A stretch of 64,000 nucleotides of DNA from Paraimprobicoccus trichonymphae. Lineage in GTDB: Bacteria > Bacillota > Clostridia > Oscillospirales > Acutalibacteraceae. The notes below the pieces were generated by a model. That model searched no databases. It saw only the letters and a list, made by a program, of their open reading frames with translations, and was not told the origin of the DNA. The number at the start of each line of letters is the position of its first letter. The first letter of the stretch is position 1. The position numbers were made by a program, and so were the translations under genes. The stretch covers positions 992,001-1,056,000 of the forward strand of contig AP027925.1 of the NCBI GenBank assembly GCA_036322875.1, in the 5' to 3' direction. Shown here one piece after another: positions 17,012 through 26,621 of the stretch.

Positions 17012-18235
17012 ATGAACTTTTTTAATTTCAGAAAACGCCGAGAAGCAAGAGCGGAACAAATAACCCCACCGATTGACGAAGTTTTGTTAAAAGCATTATT
17101 GCAGAGCGGAGAAATCGGTGCAACCGAAGCAATGAATATCCCAGCAGTCGCCGAAAGTGTACGTCTAATAAGTGAAACCGTCTCAATGATACCGATAAGG
17201 TTGTACGAAGAAAAAGTTGTAGATGGCAAAAAGAAAACCATTGAAATTTCTGATGATGACCGAACTTCTTTACTTAACGATGACACAAAAGACGCATTCG
17301 ATGGCGTTCAGTTCAAGCGAGCATTGGTAAAAGATTATCTGTTGTACGGCAATGCGTACGCCTTTATCAACAAACAACGAAACAAATCTAAGTCAATTAA
17401 TTATGTGCCGTGCAAAAATGTTTATATTCTCAGCAATTTCGAGGATATTTTTAAAGATTATGACATTATGGTTTCGGGAAAAAAGTATAAACCGTTTGAG
17501 TTCTTGAAAATATTGCGTTCAACAGAAAACGGTGCTTCTGGTGTGGGTATAATCCAAGAGAACTCAGAACTTCTGAAAGTTGCATATGCAACGCTAAAAT
17601 ACGAACAGAATTTGGTGTCTACAGGCGGTAACAAAAAAGGGTTCATAAGTTCAGAAAATACGCTTGCAAAGGATACTATGACCGCTTTAAAGCAAGCATG
17701 GAAAAACTTGTATTCTAATAACGAAGAGAACGTGATTGTCTTAAATAAAGGGCTTAGCTTTCAAGAATCCAGCAACACATCAGTTGAAATGCAATTAAAC
17801 GAAAATAAACAATCGATGTCGAACGATATTAAAAGTATTTTTGGCATACCGCCCAATTTCAACTACGAATTGTTTGTAAAAACTGCGGTAATGCCGATAT
17901 TAACCGCTATAGAATGTGCTTTAAACCGCGACTTCTTACTTGAAAAAGAAAAAGCGTATGCGGAGTCTTATTATTTTGCATTTGATACAAAAGAGATTAC
18001 AAAAGGTGACATAAAAGCAAGATTTGAGGCATACAAGACCGCACTCGACAGCAATTTAATGCAAATAGACGAGTGTCGTTACATGGAAGATTTAGAACCG
18101 TTGGGACTAAATTTCATAAAACTGGGGCTACAAGACGTGCTTTATAACCCGACCACAAAAGAGGTTTACACGCCGAATACCAACCAAACAACAAAAATTG
18201 ATTCAAAAATTGGAGGAAATATTAAAAATGAATAA
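17012..18235 (+). CDS. Phage portal protein (HK97 family)
   Basis: About 407 residues from the ATG at 17012; an upstream start at 16994 is possible. Typical segments are AMNIPAVAESVRLISETVSMIPIRLY, KDYLLYGNAYAFI, GIGIIQENSELL-like helices and FGIPPNF. It forms the dodecameric DNA gate at the capsid vertex. The C-terminal codons overlap a small downstream gene. No defect seen. Confidence 0.92.
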   Translation: MNFFNFRKRREARAEQITPPIDEVLLKALLQSGEIGATEAMNIPAVAESVRLISETVSMIPIRLYEEKVVDGKKKTIEISDDDRTSLLNDDTKDAFDGVQFKRALVKDYLLYGNAYAFINKQRNKSKSINYVPCKNVYILSNFEDIFKDYDIMVSGKKYKPFEFLKILRSTENGASGVGIIQENSELLKVAYATLKYEQNLVSTGGNKKGFISSENTLAKDTMTALKQAWKNLYSNNEENVIVLNKGLSFQESSNTSVEMQLNENKQSMSNDIKSIFGIPPNFNYELFVKTAVMPILTAIECALNRDFLLEKEKAYAESYYFAFDTKEITKGDIKARFEAYKTALDSNLMQIDECRYMEDLEPLGLNFIKLGLQDVLYNPTTKEVYTPNTNQTTKIDSKIGGNIKNE

Positions 18236-18407
18236 TCATGTAAACAAAACTTATTATTCTCAGATATTGGAACTTATTGAGGAACGCAAAGACGAGTTAA
18301 AACGCATAAAAAAGAAAACAAACCGAATATGTGAGGACATAATTGACGACTTAGAGATGAGGAGTTGGTTAAACGAAAATTATGAGAAAAAAATATGCAA
18401 GTGTTAG
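18228..18407 (+). CDS. Small phage protein, unknown
   Basis: A 59-residue, charged, helix-rich protein starting at an ATG with a GGAGG site 11 bases upstream, overlapping the portal end by 8 bases. It has EERKDELKRIKKK and a WLNENYEKK tail. I do not recognise the family; it lies where small scaffolding or accessory proteins are common. Confidence 0.55.
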   Translation: MNNHVNKTYYSQILELIEERKDELKRIKKKTNRICEDIIDDLEMRSWLNENYEKKICKC

Positions 18408-18570
18408 TGAAGTTTCTTTTGTTAAGACAAAGTATGATTATCGAAAGCTCAGAGAATATTGCATAGAAAATAAATTGGAAATCAAGAAAACAAATCCCGA
18501 TATGCCGTGTTTAAGCCGAAATTTATATCCGGCAAAAGCATGGCTTGACGTCTACAAGGTGGTGATATGA
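18382..18570 (+). CDS. Small phage protein, unknown
   Basis: A 62-residue basic protein (KTKYDYRKLREYCIENKLEI, then AKAWLDVYKVV) overlapping its upstream neighbour by 26 bases and ending one base before the protease start. The reading frame continuity and tight packing support it as real. The N-terminal part looks like a small winged-helix-like segment, but no family is recognised. Confidence 0.5.
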   Translation: MRKKYASVSEVSFVKTKYDYRKLREYCIENKLEIKKTNPDMPCLSRNLYPAKAWLDVYKVVI

Positions 18571-18571
18571 A

Positions 18572-19231
18572 TTGAGAATAGAGTTAAGAAATGACGCCGT
18601 GTTATTAGATGGTTATGTGAATGCGATTGAACGAGACTCAAAAATTATGCTTGATGAAAAGGGTGAAAGATTCGTTGAGCAAATTAAACCAAAAGTTTTT
18701 CAGAGAGCAATCGAAAAGAATGAAGATATTTTTTGTTTGCTGAATCATGACCACAACAGACAACTTGGCTCGACGAAACAAGGAAATGTTGAACTTTTTG
18801 AGGATAATATCGGGCTCAGAGCTATTTGCAAAATTACAGACAGTGAAGTCATGCAAAAAGCAAAAGAAGACAAATTGCGAGGCTGGTCATTTGGTTTTGA
18901 ACTTTTAAAAGAAGTAGAAGAACCGATAAAAGAGGGATTAAAACGTAGATTTGTCGAGGAAATGAATTTAACGGAAATTTCAATTATTGATGACAGAAAA
19001 ATGCCGTGTTATGTGGGTACATCAATCGAAATGCGAGCCGAAAAAAATTCAAAAATAGAATACCGTGGGCGCGTAGCACGCGCAAGCACTTTCGCGGAGA
19101 AATTTTATCAAAATAACAAGCTAAATTCCGCGAATGAAAGCCTTAAATTATCAAAAAACTTAAACGCGAATTTGGTGCGGCACTTTGCCGTCTATGAAAA
19201 TATTTTAAAACAAATTAAAGGAGAAATCTAA
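18572..19231 (+). CDS. HK97-family prohead protease
   Basis: The 219-residue protein has the S78 protease features: FCLLNHD with His59, LRGWSFGFE with Ser106, and NLTEISIID with Glu135. It trims capsid precursors in the prohead. The TTG start at 18572 follows a GGTGATATGA site. It ends one base before the capsid gene start, so both are coupled. Confidence 0.9.
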   Translation: MRIELRNDAVLLDGYVNAIERDSKIMLDEKGERFVEQIKPKVFQRAIEKNEDIFCLLNHDHNRQLGSTKQGNVELFEDNIGLRAICKITDSEVMQKAKEDKLRGWSFGFELLKEVEEPIKEGLKRRFVEEMNLTEISIIDDRKMPCYVGTSIEMRAEKNSKIEYRGRVARASTFAEKFYQNNKLNSANESLKLSKNLNANLVRHFAVYENILKQIKGEI

Positions 19232-19232
19232 C

Positions 19233-20387
19233 ATGAAATTAAAATACTTAACCGAACAAAGGGCGGAAAACCAAAACAAAATGCAAGAAATTTTAAATCT
19301 AGCAAAACTCGAAGAACGAGCAATGTCAGAAACCGAAATATCCGAATTTAACGAACTAAAAAAGAAAATTGAGGGTATTGACGTAACAATCAGAGCAACA
19401 GATGAAATCAGGGAGGAAAAAATCGAAATGTCAGTAGAAAATACCGATAAAATCATAGAAGACAAATCCAAAATCGAAAAAAGGGCTTTTGAGCAATATA
19501 TCAGAAATCCCGAAAGAGCCGATACGCCAAACAATATGGCTTTAGGTGACAATGGTGCAGTTATTCCAACCACAATTGCCAAGAAAATTATTGAACAAAT
19601 CAAAAATATTTGTCCGATTTACTCAATGGCAGAAATTTACAACGTTAAAGGAACATTAATGATTCCGTATTATGGCGATAAAGATAATAATGAAAACGTC
19701 AGATGTGCATACGCTACGGAATTTACAGACTTAACATCTTATTCAGGAAAATTCACAAGCATAAGTTTATCGAGCTTTTTAGCTGGTGCTTTGACCAAAG
19801 TTTCAAGGTCTTTGATAAACAATAGCCAGTTTAATATTGTGGGTTTTGTGACAAGAAAAATTTCAGAAGCAATTGCTGAATTTTTAGAAAATGAGCTTAT
19901 TAATGGAACTGGAACTAATACGACTTGTCAAGGTGTTTTAACCGGCGCAACAAATGTTGTCACAACTTCAACCACAGGGGCAATAGTAGCAGATGACTTA
20001 ATCGACTTGCAAGAGTCCGTAATCGATAATTTCCAAAGCAATGCGGTATTTATTATGAACAGGGCAACAAGAGCATTAATCCGTAAATTCAAAGACGGAA
20101 ATGGTGAATATTTTTTAAATCGTGATTTTGATTCTAATTGGGGCTATAGATTGCTTGGAAAACCAGTTTACACGACCGACAGTATGCCAACCGTATCAAC
20201 AGGGGCAAAAGCAATAATTTACGGAGATTTAACAGGTCTTTCAGTAAAACTATCAAAAGGGGTAGAAATCCAAGTATTAAACGAATTATACGCAGCACAA
20301 CACGCCGTTGGCATTGTTGGTTGGGTTGAAATTGATTCGAAAGTCACAGAGCAACAAAAACTCGCAGTGTTACAAATCAAATCATAA
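19233..20387 (+). CDS. Major capsid protein (HK97 family)
   Basis: The 384-residue product begins with a coiled-coil delta domain (roughly residues 1-90) that the protease should remove. The HK97 fold follows, with VIPTTIAKKIIEQIKNICPI, then FLENELINGTGTN and ILNRDFDSNWGYRLLGKPV-like segments. It builds the head shell. Ribosome binding site AAAGGAG is well placed. No defect seen. Confidence 0.93.
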   Translation: MKLKYLTEQRAENQNKMQEILNLAKLEERAMSETEISEFNELKKKIEGIDVTIRATDEIREEKIEMSVENTDKIIEDKSKIEKRAFEQYIRNPERADTPNNMALGDNGAVIPTTIAKKIIEQIKNICPIYSMAEIYNVKGTLMIPYYGDKDNNENVRCAYATEFTDLTSYSGKFTSISLSSFLAGALTKVSRSLINNSQFNIVGFVTRKISEAIAEFLENELINGTGTNTTCQGVLTGATNVVTTSTTGAIVADDLIDLQESVIDNFQSNAVFIMNRATRALIRKFKDGNGEYFLNRDFDSNWGYRLLGKPVYTTDSMPTVSTGAKAIIYGDLTGLSVKLSKGVEIQVLNELYAAQHAVGIVGWVEIDSKVTEQQKLAVLQIKS

Positions 20388-20407
20388 CAATAAAGGAGGG
20401 AAAATAT

Positions 20408-20620
20408 ATGTCTTATAACACAAAAAATTATCACGCACAAAATGGAGATTGGGTTGTCGGCGGTAAAGTTAGGATAGAAAATGGCGGAATAGTTGAAGGA
20501 ATGCCGCAGATTGCAAATCAACCTAATACTACAACAGAAAACCTTGTGGCTGATTTCAACACTTTATTAACAAACTTGAAAACCGCAGGGTATATGGTAG
20601 CTGATTCAAGTGGTAGTTAG
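20408..20620 (+). CDS. Head fiber-like small structural protein
   Basis: A 70-residue protein with AQNGDWVVGGKVRIENGG and a C-terminal LVADFNTLLTNLKTAGYM. It matches the short head-fiber proteins that follow the capsid gene in many Firmicutes siphoviruses. AAAGGAGGG site 9 bases before the ATG. Overlaps the connector gene by 11 bases. Confidence 0.65.
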   Translation: MSYNTKNYHAQNGDWVVGGKVRIENGGIVEGMPQIANQPNTTTENLVADFNTLLTNLKTAGYMVADSSGS

Positions 20621-20906
20621 TGAAATAACCGCTCAGAACGTTGCTAACTACTTGAAATTAAATTACGAAAGCTTGACTGGTGATGAATTAGCCGAGCTAT
20701 CGGCTTTTTTAGATACTGCAAAAGCATTTTTGGTTTCGTATACCGGCTTGGATTTAACCACAATTGACTCTTTTAGTGAGTTCGTTGTGGCGGTGTATGT
20801 CTTGATTCAGGACATGTATGACAACCGTAGCATGTATGTGGATAAAAATAATTTAAACAAAGTCGTCGAGATAATTTTGAATATGCATTCTAGCAATCTT
20901 TTATAA
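20610..20906 (+). CDS. Head-tail connector protein (gp6-like)
   Basis: A 98-residue helical protein (YLKLNYESLTGDELAELSAF, then FVVAVYVLIQDMYDNR) fitting the gp6/gp15-like adaptors that sit below the portal. Order in the operon (after capsid and head fiber, before head closure) supports the call. Confidence 0.75.
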   Translation: MVVSEITAQNVANYLKLNYESLTGDELAELSAFLDTAKAFLVSYTGLDLTTIDSFSEFVVAVYVLIQDMYDNRSMYVDKNNLNKVVEIILNMHSSNLL

Positions 20907-20929
20907 AAAAATTAAATGGAGATATTCAA

Positions 20930-21259
20930 ATGTATATTAATATAGGAAACTTTAACAAAAAAATAGAAATAATTAGTTATATATTAACAAAAGATAACGA
21001 TGGCTTTGAAATAAAAACAGAAAATATGGTTTGGTCGACATGGGCGCAGGTCACGAATACCAGCGGGACTGAAATAATACGTTCAAATTCTGATTTTGCA
21101 AGCGTAAAAACAAGGTTTTTGATGAGGACACCGAGAGTTACCATTGATGAAGACATGGTAATAAAGTTTGAAAATCAAATTTACGAAATTATTTATATCA
21201 ACGATTACGGTTATAACCGACATTATACGGAAATTATTACGAATTTAACAAAGCAATGA
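20930..21259 (+). CDS. Phage head closure / head-tail adaptor protein
   Basis: A 109-residue beta-rich protein: IGNFNKKIEIISY, VWSTWAQV, and FLMRTPRVTIDEDMVIKF. This is the head-tail joining family of SPP1 gp16 and HK97 gp7-like closure proteins. GGAG site 8 bases upstream. Intact. Confidence 0.85.
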   Translation: MYINIGNFNKKIEIISYILTKDNDGFEIKTENMVWSTWAQVTNTSGTEIIRSNSDFASVKTRFLMRTPRVTIDEDMVIKFENQIYEIIYINDYGYNRHYTEIITNLTKQ

Positions 21260-21275
21260 AAGGTGTGTGGATATT

Positions 21276-21677
21276 ATGGCAAGTTTAAATTTTATCAATA
21301 TTGATTTAGATAAATTGATACCAAAAGGGCTACAAAATGATGATTTAGCGATTGAGATGATAGAATCGGGTCAAGAAATTATGAAGAATGCAATTCAAAG
21401 TTCAGCCAACAAATACCGAAGAACCGGCTCAATGGCAAATTCATTGAAAGCTTCAAAGCCTAAGATAGATTCAAGCGGTGCAGCGGTTGGAAAAGTTTTA
21501 TTCACTGGCACGGACAAAGACGGCATGAAGAACGCATATAAGGCTTTGTGGCTTGAATATGGCACGAAAAATAGACCAGCAACACCTTTTGTAAGACCGG
21601 CAATAAAAACGGCTGAAAGCACGATAAGCGGCGCAATGAAGAAGGTTTTTGACCAACAACTAAATTATGAAGGTTGA
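21276..21677 (+). CDS. HK97 gp10-like tail component
   Basis: About 133 residues from the ATG at 21276. The mid part reads RRTGSMANSLKASKP and the C-terminal part YKALWLEYGTKNRPATPFVRPAI, the most conserved stretch of the gp10 family. It forms part of the head-tail joining ring. Ends overlapping the next gene. Confidence 0.88.
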   Translation: MASLNFINIDLDKLIPKGLQNDDLAIEMIESGQEIMKNAIQSSANKYRRTGSMANSLKASKPKIDSSGAAVGKVLFTGTDKDGMKNAYKALWLEYGTKNRPATPFVRPAIKTAESTISGAMKKVFDQQLNYEG

Positions 21678-21682
21678 GCAAA

Positions 21683-22033
21683 ATGAATATAAATCCACAA
21701 ATAGAGGAAATTTTTAAAGATTTTGAAGTTGATGGTGTTTTTATACCCATCGCTTTTTTGAATTATTATGGAAAATCTGATGTTTATCTGACGTATTACA
21801 CGTGGCTGGAGCAATCACAAGAATTTCATGATGACGATTATCACGCTTCAATTTCTTACGCCACAATAGACATTTTTAGCAAAACAAATTTTAAAAATAT
21901 TTTAGCAAGTGTAAAACAAAAGCTAAAAGAAAACGGATTCACGTGGATAGATAATTCGCCTGAAACTTATGAACCGGAAATAGGGTTTTATCATGTTGCA
22001 GTGAATTTTTATATTGAAGGTACTTCTGATTAA
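21683..22033 (+). CDS. Tail terminator / tail completion protein
   Basis: About 116 residues starting at the ATG at 21683 (a TTG at 21674 is possible). IAFLNYYGKSDVYLTYYTWLE and a C-terminal EIGFYHVAVNFYIEG fit the gp17-like tail completion family by size, pattern and position right before the major tail protein. Confidence 0.7.
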   Translation: MNINPQIEEIFKDFEVDGVFIPIAFLNYYGKSDVYLTYYTWLEQSQEFHDDDYHASISYATIDIFSKTNFKNILASVKQKLKENGFTWIDNSPETYEPEIGFYHVAVNFYIEGTSD

Positions 22034-22070
22034 TCAGAAAAATAAAAATTTTATAAGGAGATAGATAATT

Positions 22071-22667
22071 ATGGCAAGTATTGGATTAAAAAGATTTAGA
22101 TACGCACCGTTGTCTTTAAGTACAATTGAGAACGTTGTTACTGAAACATACGGCACACCAGCAACATTAGCGGGTGCAATTGAGTGTAATATTACCGTAA
22201 ATAAGTCGGAAGCGACGTTATATTGCGATGACGCAATTAAAGAATCTGCGGCTGTTTTTCAGTCAGGCACGATAACACTCGGAATCGATGAAGATGATGA
22301 TGAGATTTTTGCAAGTCTATTGGGGCAAACAGTAAGCGCACCTAGCAACGGCGATGATCCCGGCACAGGATTGGTAACTTCGAATGTCAACGATACTCCG
22401 ATTTACGTAGGTTTTGGGCATGTAATTGTAAAATTAGTAGATAACGTCAGAAAATACAAAATAGAATTTTTCCCGAAAGTTCAGTTTAAACCGTTTGTAA
22501 CAAGCTCAAAAACTAAAGCTGATACATTGGAGTTCACAACACCATCTGTTGAAGCAACAATTTTCCAGAATTTAAACGGTGATTGGGAAAAACATAACAC
22601 TTTTACAACAGAAGCCGGCGCATACACAGCCTTAGACGCTCTGTTTACACCAACAACAACACCTTAA
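22071..22667 (+). CDS. Major tail tube protein
   Basis: The 198-residue beta-rich protein (IGLKRFRYAPLS, ITLGIDEDDDEIFASLLGQ, VKFHV-free beta strands, then ATIFQNLNGDWEKHNTF) matches the phi13/TP901-type major tail protein. GGAG site 11 bases before the ATG. It polymerises into the tail tube. Confidence 0.85.
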   Translation: MASIGLKRFRYAPLSLSTIENVVTETYGTPATLAGAIECNITVNKSEATLYCDDAIKESAAVFQSGTITLGIDEDDDEIFASLLGQTVSAPSNGDDPGTGLVTSNVNDTPIYVGFGHVIVKLVDNVRKYKIEFFPKVQFKPFVTSSKTKADTLEFTTPSVEATIFQNLNGDWEKHNTFTTEAGAYTALDALFTPTTTP

Positions 22668-22685
22668 TGAAAAGAGGAAACAAAA

Positions 22686-23036
22686 ATGATTGATAAAATG
22701 ACACATTTAGAAGTTGGCTCAGAAAAATACCCTTTGGCGTTCACAATCAACGTAATGGAAGCAATTCAAGAACAATACGGCACGATTGAAGATTGGTCAA
22801 AATTGGTACAAAATGCCAAAGAACCGAACCTAAAAGCTGTGAAGTTCTTTATGTTAGAAGCCATCAATGAAGGTATTGACATTGAGAACGAGAAATCGGG
22901 TAAAACAAGAAAACCCATAAACTCAAAACAAGTCGGTAGAATTCTCACAGATTACGGTATTGCAAACACCGTAAAAAAATTAAGAGGCACTATCACCAAT
23001 AGCATAAGTGAGGGAAAAACCTCAAAAAACGAGTAA
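22686..23036 (+). CDS. Tail assembly chaperone, short form (gpG-like)
   Basis: The 116-residue helical protein follows the major tail gene and has the usual opening for this family (HLEVGSEKYPLAFTINVMEAI). Its last codons are TCA AAA AAC GAG TAA, which contain an A AAA AAC slippery heptamer at 23024-23030. The tape measure gene follows after the second chaperone frame, as in lambda-like tails. Confidence 0.85.
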   Translation: MIDKMTHLEVGSEKYPLAFTINVMEAIQEQYGTIEDWSKLVQNAKEPNLKAVKFFMLEAINEGIDIENEKSGKTRKPINSKQVGRILTDYGIANTVKKLRGTITNSISEGKTSKNE

Positions 23037-23254
23037 TCCCAGCAGACCACGACGACCAGATTGATTTCTCGTGGATATTGTTTGTGGGTATGAAAATGCT
23101 GGGGTTTACGGAAAAAGAAGTCGGACACATGACTTTAAAAAAATGGTTAAAACTGTTTGAACATTATAGAAATTACCATAATTTTAAAACCAAACAAGGG
23201 CTTTTTAAAGTTCCAAAAGTTCTAAAACATACCGAAGAATGGTTGCCTGACTAA
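23028..23254 (+). CDS. Tail assembly chaperone extension (gpT-like), made by -1 frameshift
   Basis: The -1 frame is open from the slippery site to a TAA at 23252-23254 and has no start codon of its own with a ribosome binding site at its beginning. It reads IPADHDDQIDFSWILFVG, then GHMTLKKWLKLFEHYRNYH and HTEEWLPD, a typical gpT-like part. The fusion protein of about 190 residues would bind the tape measure protein during tail assembly. This is a classical programmed frameshift and not a decay event. Confidence 0.8.
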
Positions 23255-23284
23255 AAAAACTGAAAAGAAGGGGCGGTGATAAAA

Positions 23285-25903
23285 ATGGCAAGCGGAAGTA
23301 ATACTTTTGGCGGTACAATCAAGCTAGAGGGCGAAAAAGAATATCGTGACGCACTAAAACAAATAAATTCTGATTTACGTGTATTGGGCTCTGAAATGAC
23401 CAAAGCAACCGCAGAATTTGATAGAAACGATAAATCTGTTGAAGGGTTATCTAAGAAAAATGAAGTCTTAAATAACCAGATAGACAAGCAGAAAGACAAG
23501 GTTTCAACCTTAAAAGAAGCATTAAAAAGTTCTAGCGAAGAATACGGCGAGAATGATAAAAAAACTCAGGGTTGGCAAATTTCACTAAACAAAGCCGAAG
23601 CTGACTTAATTAAGATGGAAAAAGAGCTTGGAAACAACGAAAAAGCCTTAGATGAAGCTGGCAAGGCAACCGATGAAAATTCTGAATCTTTAGACGAATT
23701 TTCTAAAAGCGAGGTAGAAGCAGGAAAACAAACCCTGACTTTAGGCGATTTAATCAAAGCGAATCTGATTAGTGATGCCATAATTTCAGGCATAAAAGCA
23801 ATCGGAAGTGCAATTGTAGATATGGCGAATAATATGAAAGAATGTATTGTTTCTGCGGCGGCTTATGGCGATAACATTCAAGCAATGTCGGTAAAAACTG
23901 GGGTATCCACACAAGCACTTCAAGAGTATTCAGCAATTTCGGAGCTTGTAGACGTCGATTTAAATACAATGACAAATTCTATGTCAAAACAAATAAAATC
24001 GATGTCAGACGCCTCTAATGGCTCAAAAAACATGGTCGACGCATATAACAAATTAGGTGTTTCAGTAACAGATTCAAACGGGAGTTTACGAGACTCCGAA
24101 CAGGTTTATTGGGAAACCATCGACGCTTTAGGAAGTATGCAAAATGAAACAGAACGTGACGCACTTGCAATGCAAATTCTCGGAAAATCAGCACAAGAAT
24201 TAAAACCGTTAATTGCTCAAGGTTCTTCAGGGATAGCGGAACTAACGCAAAAAGCATACGAAATGGGAGCGGTTTTGTCTGAAGACGCTTTGAAAAGTTT
24301 AGGGGCAATGGACGACAGTATGAAAATCTGGGGCAAAACCTTATCATCGACCTCAAATTTGATCGGTGCAACTTTTGCTCCAGCAATTACGGAAATAATC
24401 AGCGGCGCAAACGGAGTTATGGGAGCATTTAACGGTATCATAGCTTCGATTTTAAATGGTGGTGATGTGGACAAAGCAATAAACACTTTTGTCAGTTCGA
24501 TACAAGAATTGATACCACGAATCATGGAAATCGTACCAAAACTGTTAGAAACCGGCGTACAATTAATAGACGCTCTATTAAAGGGCATAACAACGGCTTT
24601 ACCGGATTTATTAGATGTGGCTGTTACAGTGATTACATCGTTGATAAGCGGTATAATTAACGCACTTCCGGCGATTGCAGAAGCAGCAATAGAAATCATT
24701 TTGGCACTTGTTAGCGGTCTTTCCGGTGCATTGCCAACATTGATTCCGGCAATTATAAACGTGGTACTGACAATAGCGCAAGCATTAATCGACAATATTG
24801 ACGTGATTTTTGAAGCGGCTGTAAGTTTTTTCATGGGTATAGTCGAAGCAATACCCGAGTTAATTAAAGTCTTAATCCCTAAAATACCGCAAATAGTAAT
24901 AAGTTTTGTAAATGAATTGGTTGGAAACATGCCGATTTTAATACAGGGCGCAATTCAGTTATTAATGGGAATCATCGAAGCAATTCCGGTTATTGTGCAA
25001 GAAATTATTAAGAATTTTCCAGCGATTATAAACGCAATAATGCTGATATTTTTCACTTTACCGACTTTGTTATTTGGAGTTTTTCAAAACATAATTTCAG
25101 ATATGTTGTCGTGGGGCAAAGACAGCGAAAAAACGGGCGAATCGGGAGCAACAAGTTTTTTGAATTCTGTTGTGGATATTATCAAAAATTTACCATCTAA
25201 AATATTCGGCTTTTTATCTGATGTGATTGGCAAAATCGGAACTTTTTTCAGAGATATAATAAGCACCGGTGGTTCAAAATCAGCGGAGTTTCTAAAGTCA
25301 ATAATCGATAAAATCAAGAATTTACCGCAGGACATCTGGAACGGAATCATCGGGGCAGTAGAAAAAGTTCAAAAATGGGGTACCGAGTTAGGAGGAAAAG
25401 CCAAAGATGCCGCCGGAGAAATTTGGAACAACATTGTGAACGGCATTAAAGGGCTGCCAGATAAGATGTGGTCGATTGGCGAAGATTTGGTGAAAGGTCT
25501 CTGGAACGGTATAAAAAACGTAAAAGACTGGATTATGGGCAAAATCAGTGGATTTGTTTCAACTATTACAGACGGCATAAAAGGTTTTTTTGGTATTTCT
25601 TCTCCATCTAAAGTAATGCGTGACCAAGTTGGCAAAAATTTAGCTTTAGGAATTGGCGAAGGTTTTTCTGATGAAATGAAAGCAGTTACCGAAGAAATGC
25701 AAGATTCATTGCCACACGCTTTTGATTTTGATACCGCAATAAATCCCGAGTTTTCCAAATTATCTTCTGAAACGAGTGTAAACAATTCGGACTATATCGT
25801 GACTGCGTTTCAAAATGCACTTGCCGGAATGTCTTTTATGATTGATGGCGATAAAATGGGCGAACTGGTAATAAATCAAGTTGAAAGGGTGGTTTATTCG
25901 TGA
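23285..25903 (+). CDS. Tail tape measure protein
   Basis: About 872 residues from the ATG at 23285 (a GTG at 23276 is possible). The N-terminal third is a long coiled coil with GTIKLEGEKEYRDALKQIN as the usual opening. The middle holds several hydrophobic segments, and the end has FFGISSPSKVMRDQVGKNLALGIGEGF, a motif of this family. Its length sets the tail length. Overlaps dit by 4 bases. Confidence 0.92.
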   Translation: MASGSNTFGGTIKLEGEKEYRDALKQINSDLRVLGSEMTKATAEFDRNDKSVEGLSKKNEVLNNQIDKQKDKVSTLKEALKSSSEEYGENDKKTQGWQISLNKAEADLIKMEKELGNNEKALDEAGKATDENSESLDEFSKSEVEAGKQTLTLGDLIKANLISDAIISGIKAIGSAIVDMANNMKECIVSAAAYGDNIQAMSVKTGVSTQALQEYSAISELVDVDLNTMTNSMSKQIKSMSDASNGSKNMVDAYNKLGVSVTDSNGSLRDSEQVYWETIDALGSMQNETERDALAMQILGKSAQELKPLIAQGSSGIAELTQKAYEMGAVLSEDALKSLGAMDDSMKIWGKTLSSTSNLIGATFAPAITEIISGANGVMGAFNGIIASILNGGDVDKAINTFVSSIQELIPRIMEIVPKLLETGVQLIDALLKGITTALPDLLDVAVTVITSLISGIINALPAIAEAAIEIILALVSGLSGALPTLIPAIINVVLTIAQALIDNIDVIFEAAVSFFMGIVEAIPELIKVLIPKIPQIVISFVNELVGNMPILIQGAIQLLMGIIEAIPVIVQEIIKNFPAIINAIMLIFFTLPTLLFGVFQNIISDMLSWGKDSEKTGESGATSFLNSVVDIIKNLPSKIFGFLSDVIGKIGTFFRDIISTGGSKSAEFLKSIIDKIKNLPQDIWNGIIGAVEKVQKWGTELGGKAKDAAGEIWNNIVNGIKGLPDKMWSIGEDLVKGLWNGIKNVKDWIMGKISGFVSTITDGIKGFFGISSPSKVMRDQVGKNLALGIGEGFSDEMKAVTEEMQDSLPHAFDFDTAINPEFSKLSSETSVNNSDYIVTAFQNALAGMSFMIDGDKMGELVINQVERVVYS

Positions 25904-26597
25904 ATTATGTGATTGTAAACGGTGTCAACAGCAACACTTTAAACGGTTTGTTAATTTCAGAATTACCACCAATCTCAAAGCCTAAAATGAGGGTTGAAAC
26001 AACCGAAATAGACGGTCGTGACGGTGATATTAATGACCACCTAGGTTATCAAGCATATGAAAAAAATATGAAAATCGGACTTTATGGAAATTACGATATA
26101 AACGCAATTATAGAATTTTTTGGAAGCGGTAAAACCATCGTATTTTCAAACGAACCCGATAAAGTTATAACGTAGAAGTAATTGACAGCATAGATTTTGA
26201 AAGGCTGGTTTTATTTCGAATTGCAGATGTTAAATTTCACGTCCAGCCGTTTAAATATTTGTTGAACGAACAGCCTATAGAACTCGATATTGACACAGAA
26301 ACATCTCTAGTAGTAAACAACGTCGGTTTAGAGAAATCTAAGCCGATTATTACGTTATATGGGTCTGGCGTTGTGGAAATTCAAATAAACACGAGTGCCG
26401 CATTTCAAATCAACATTGATGATTCTTACGTGACTGTCAACAGCATGATTGAGGAAGCGTACAAAGATAACATCAGCACATTAAAAAATCGACAAATGAC
26501 GGGTGAATTTCCAATTTTAAGCGTTGGAGATAACACGATAACTTGGACTGGCAATTTGACAAAAATAGTCGTAGAACCCCATAGCAGGTGGTTATGA
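25900..26597 (+). pseudogene. Distal tail protein (Dit), split by a one-base deletion
   Basis: The first frame (from 25900) reads NYVIVNGVNSNTLNGLLISELP, then TTEIDGRDGDINDHLGYQAYEK, and stops at 26175. The frame that follows, with YNVEVIDSIDFERLVLFRIAD, then HVQPFKYLLNEQPIELDIDT and a stop at 26597, is the rest of a siphovirus Dit. The joint GATAAAGTTATAAC lacks one T compared with an in-frame reading (GTT TAT AAC). Dit is the hub between tail tube and baseplate. If real, the indel would block tail assembly; a sequencing error is possible. Confidence 0.75.
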
Positions 26598-26621
26598 AAC
26601 CACACAACGGAGGTAATCCAA

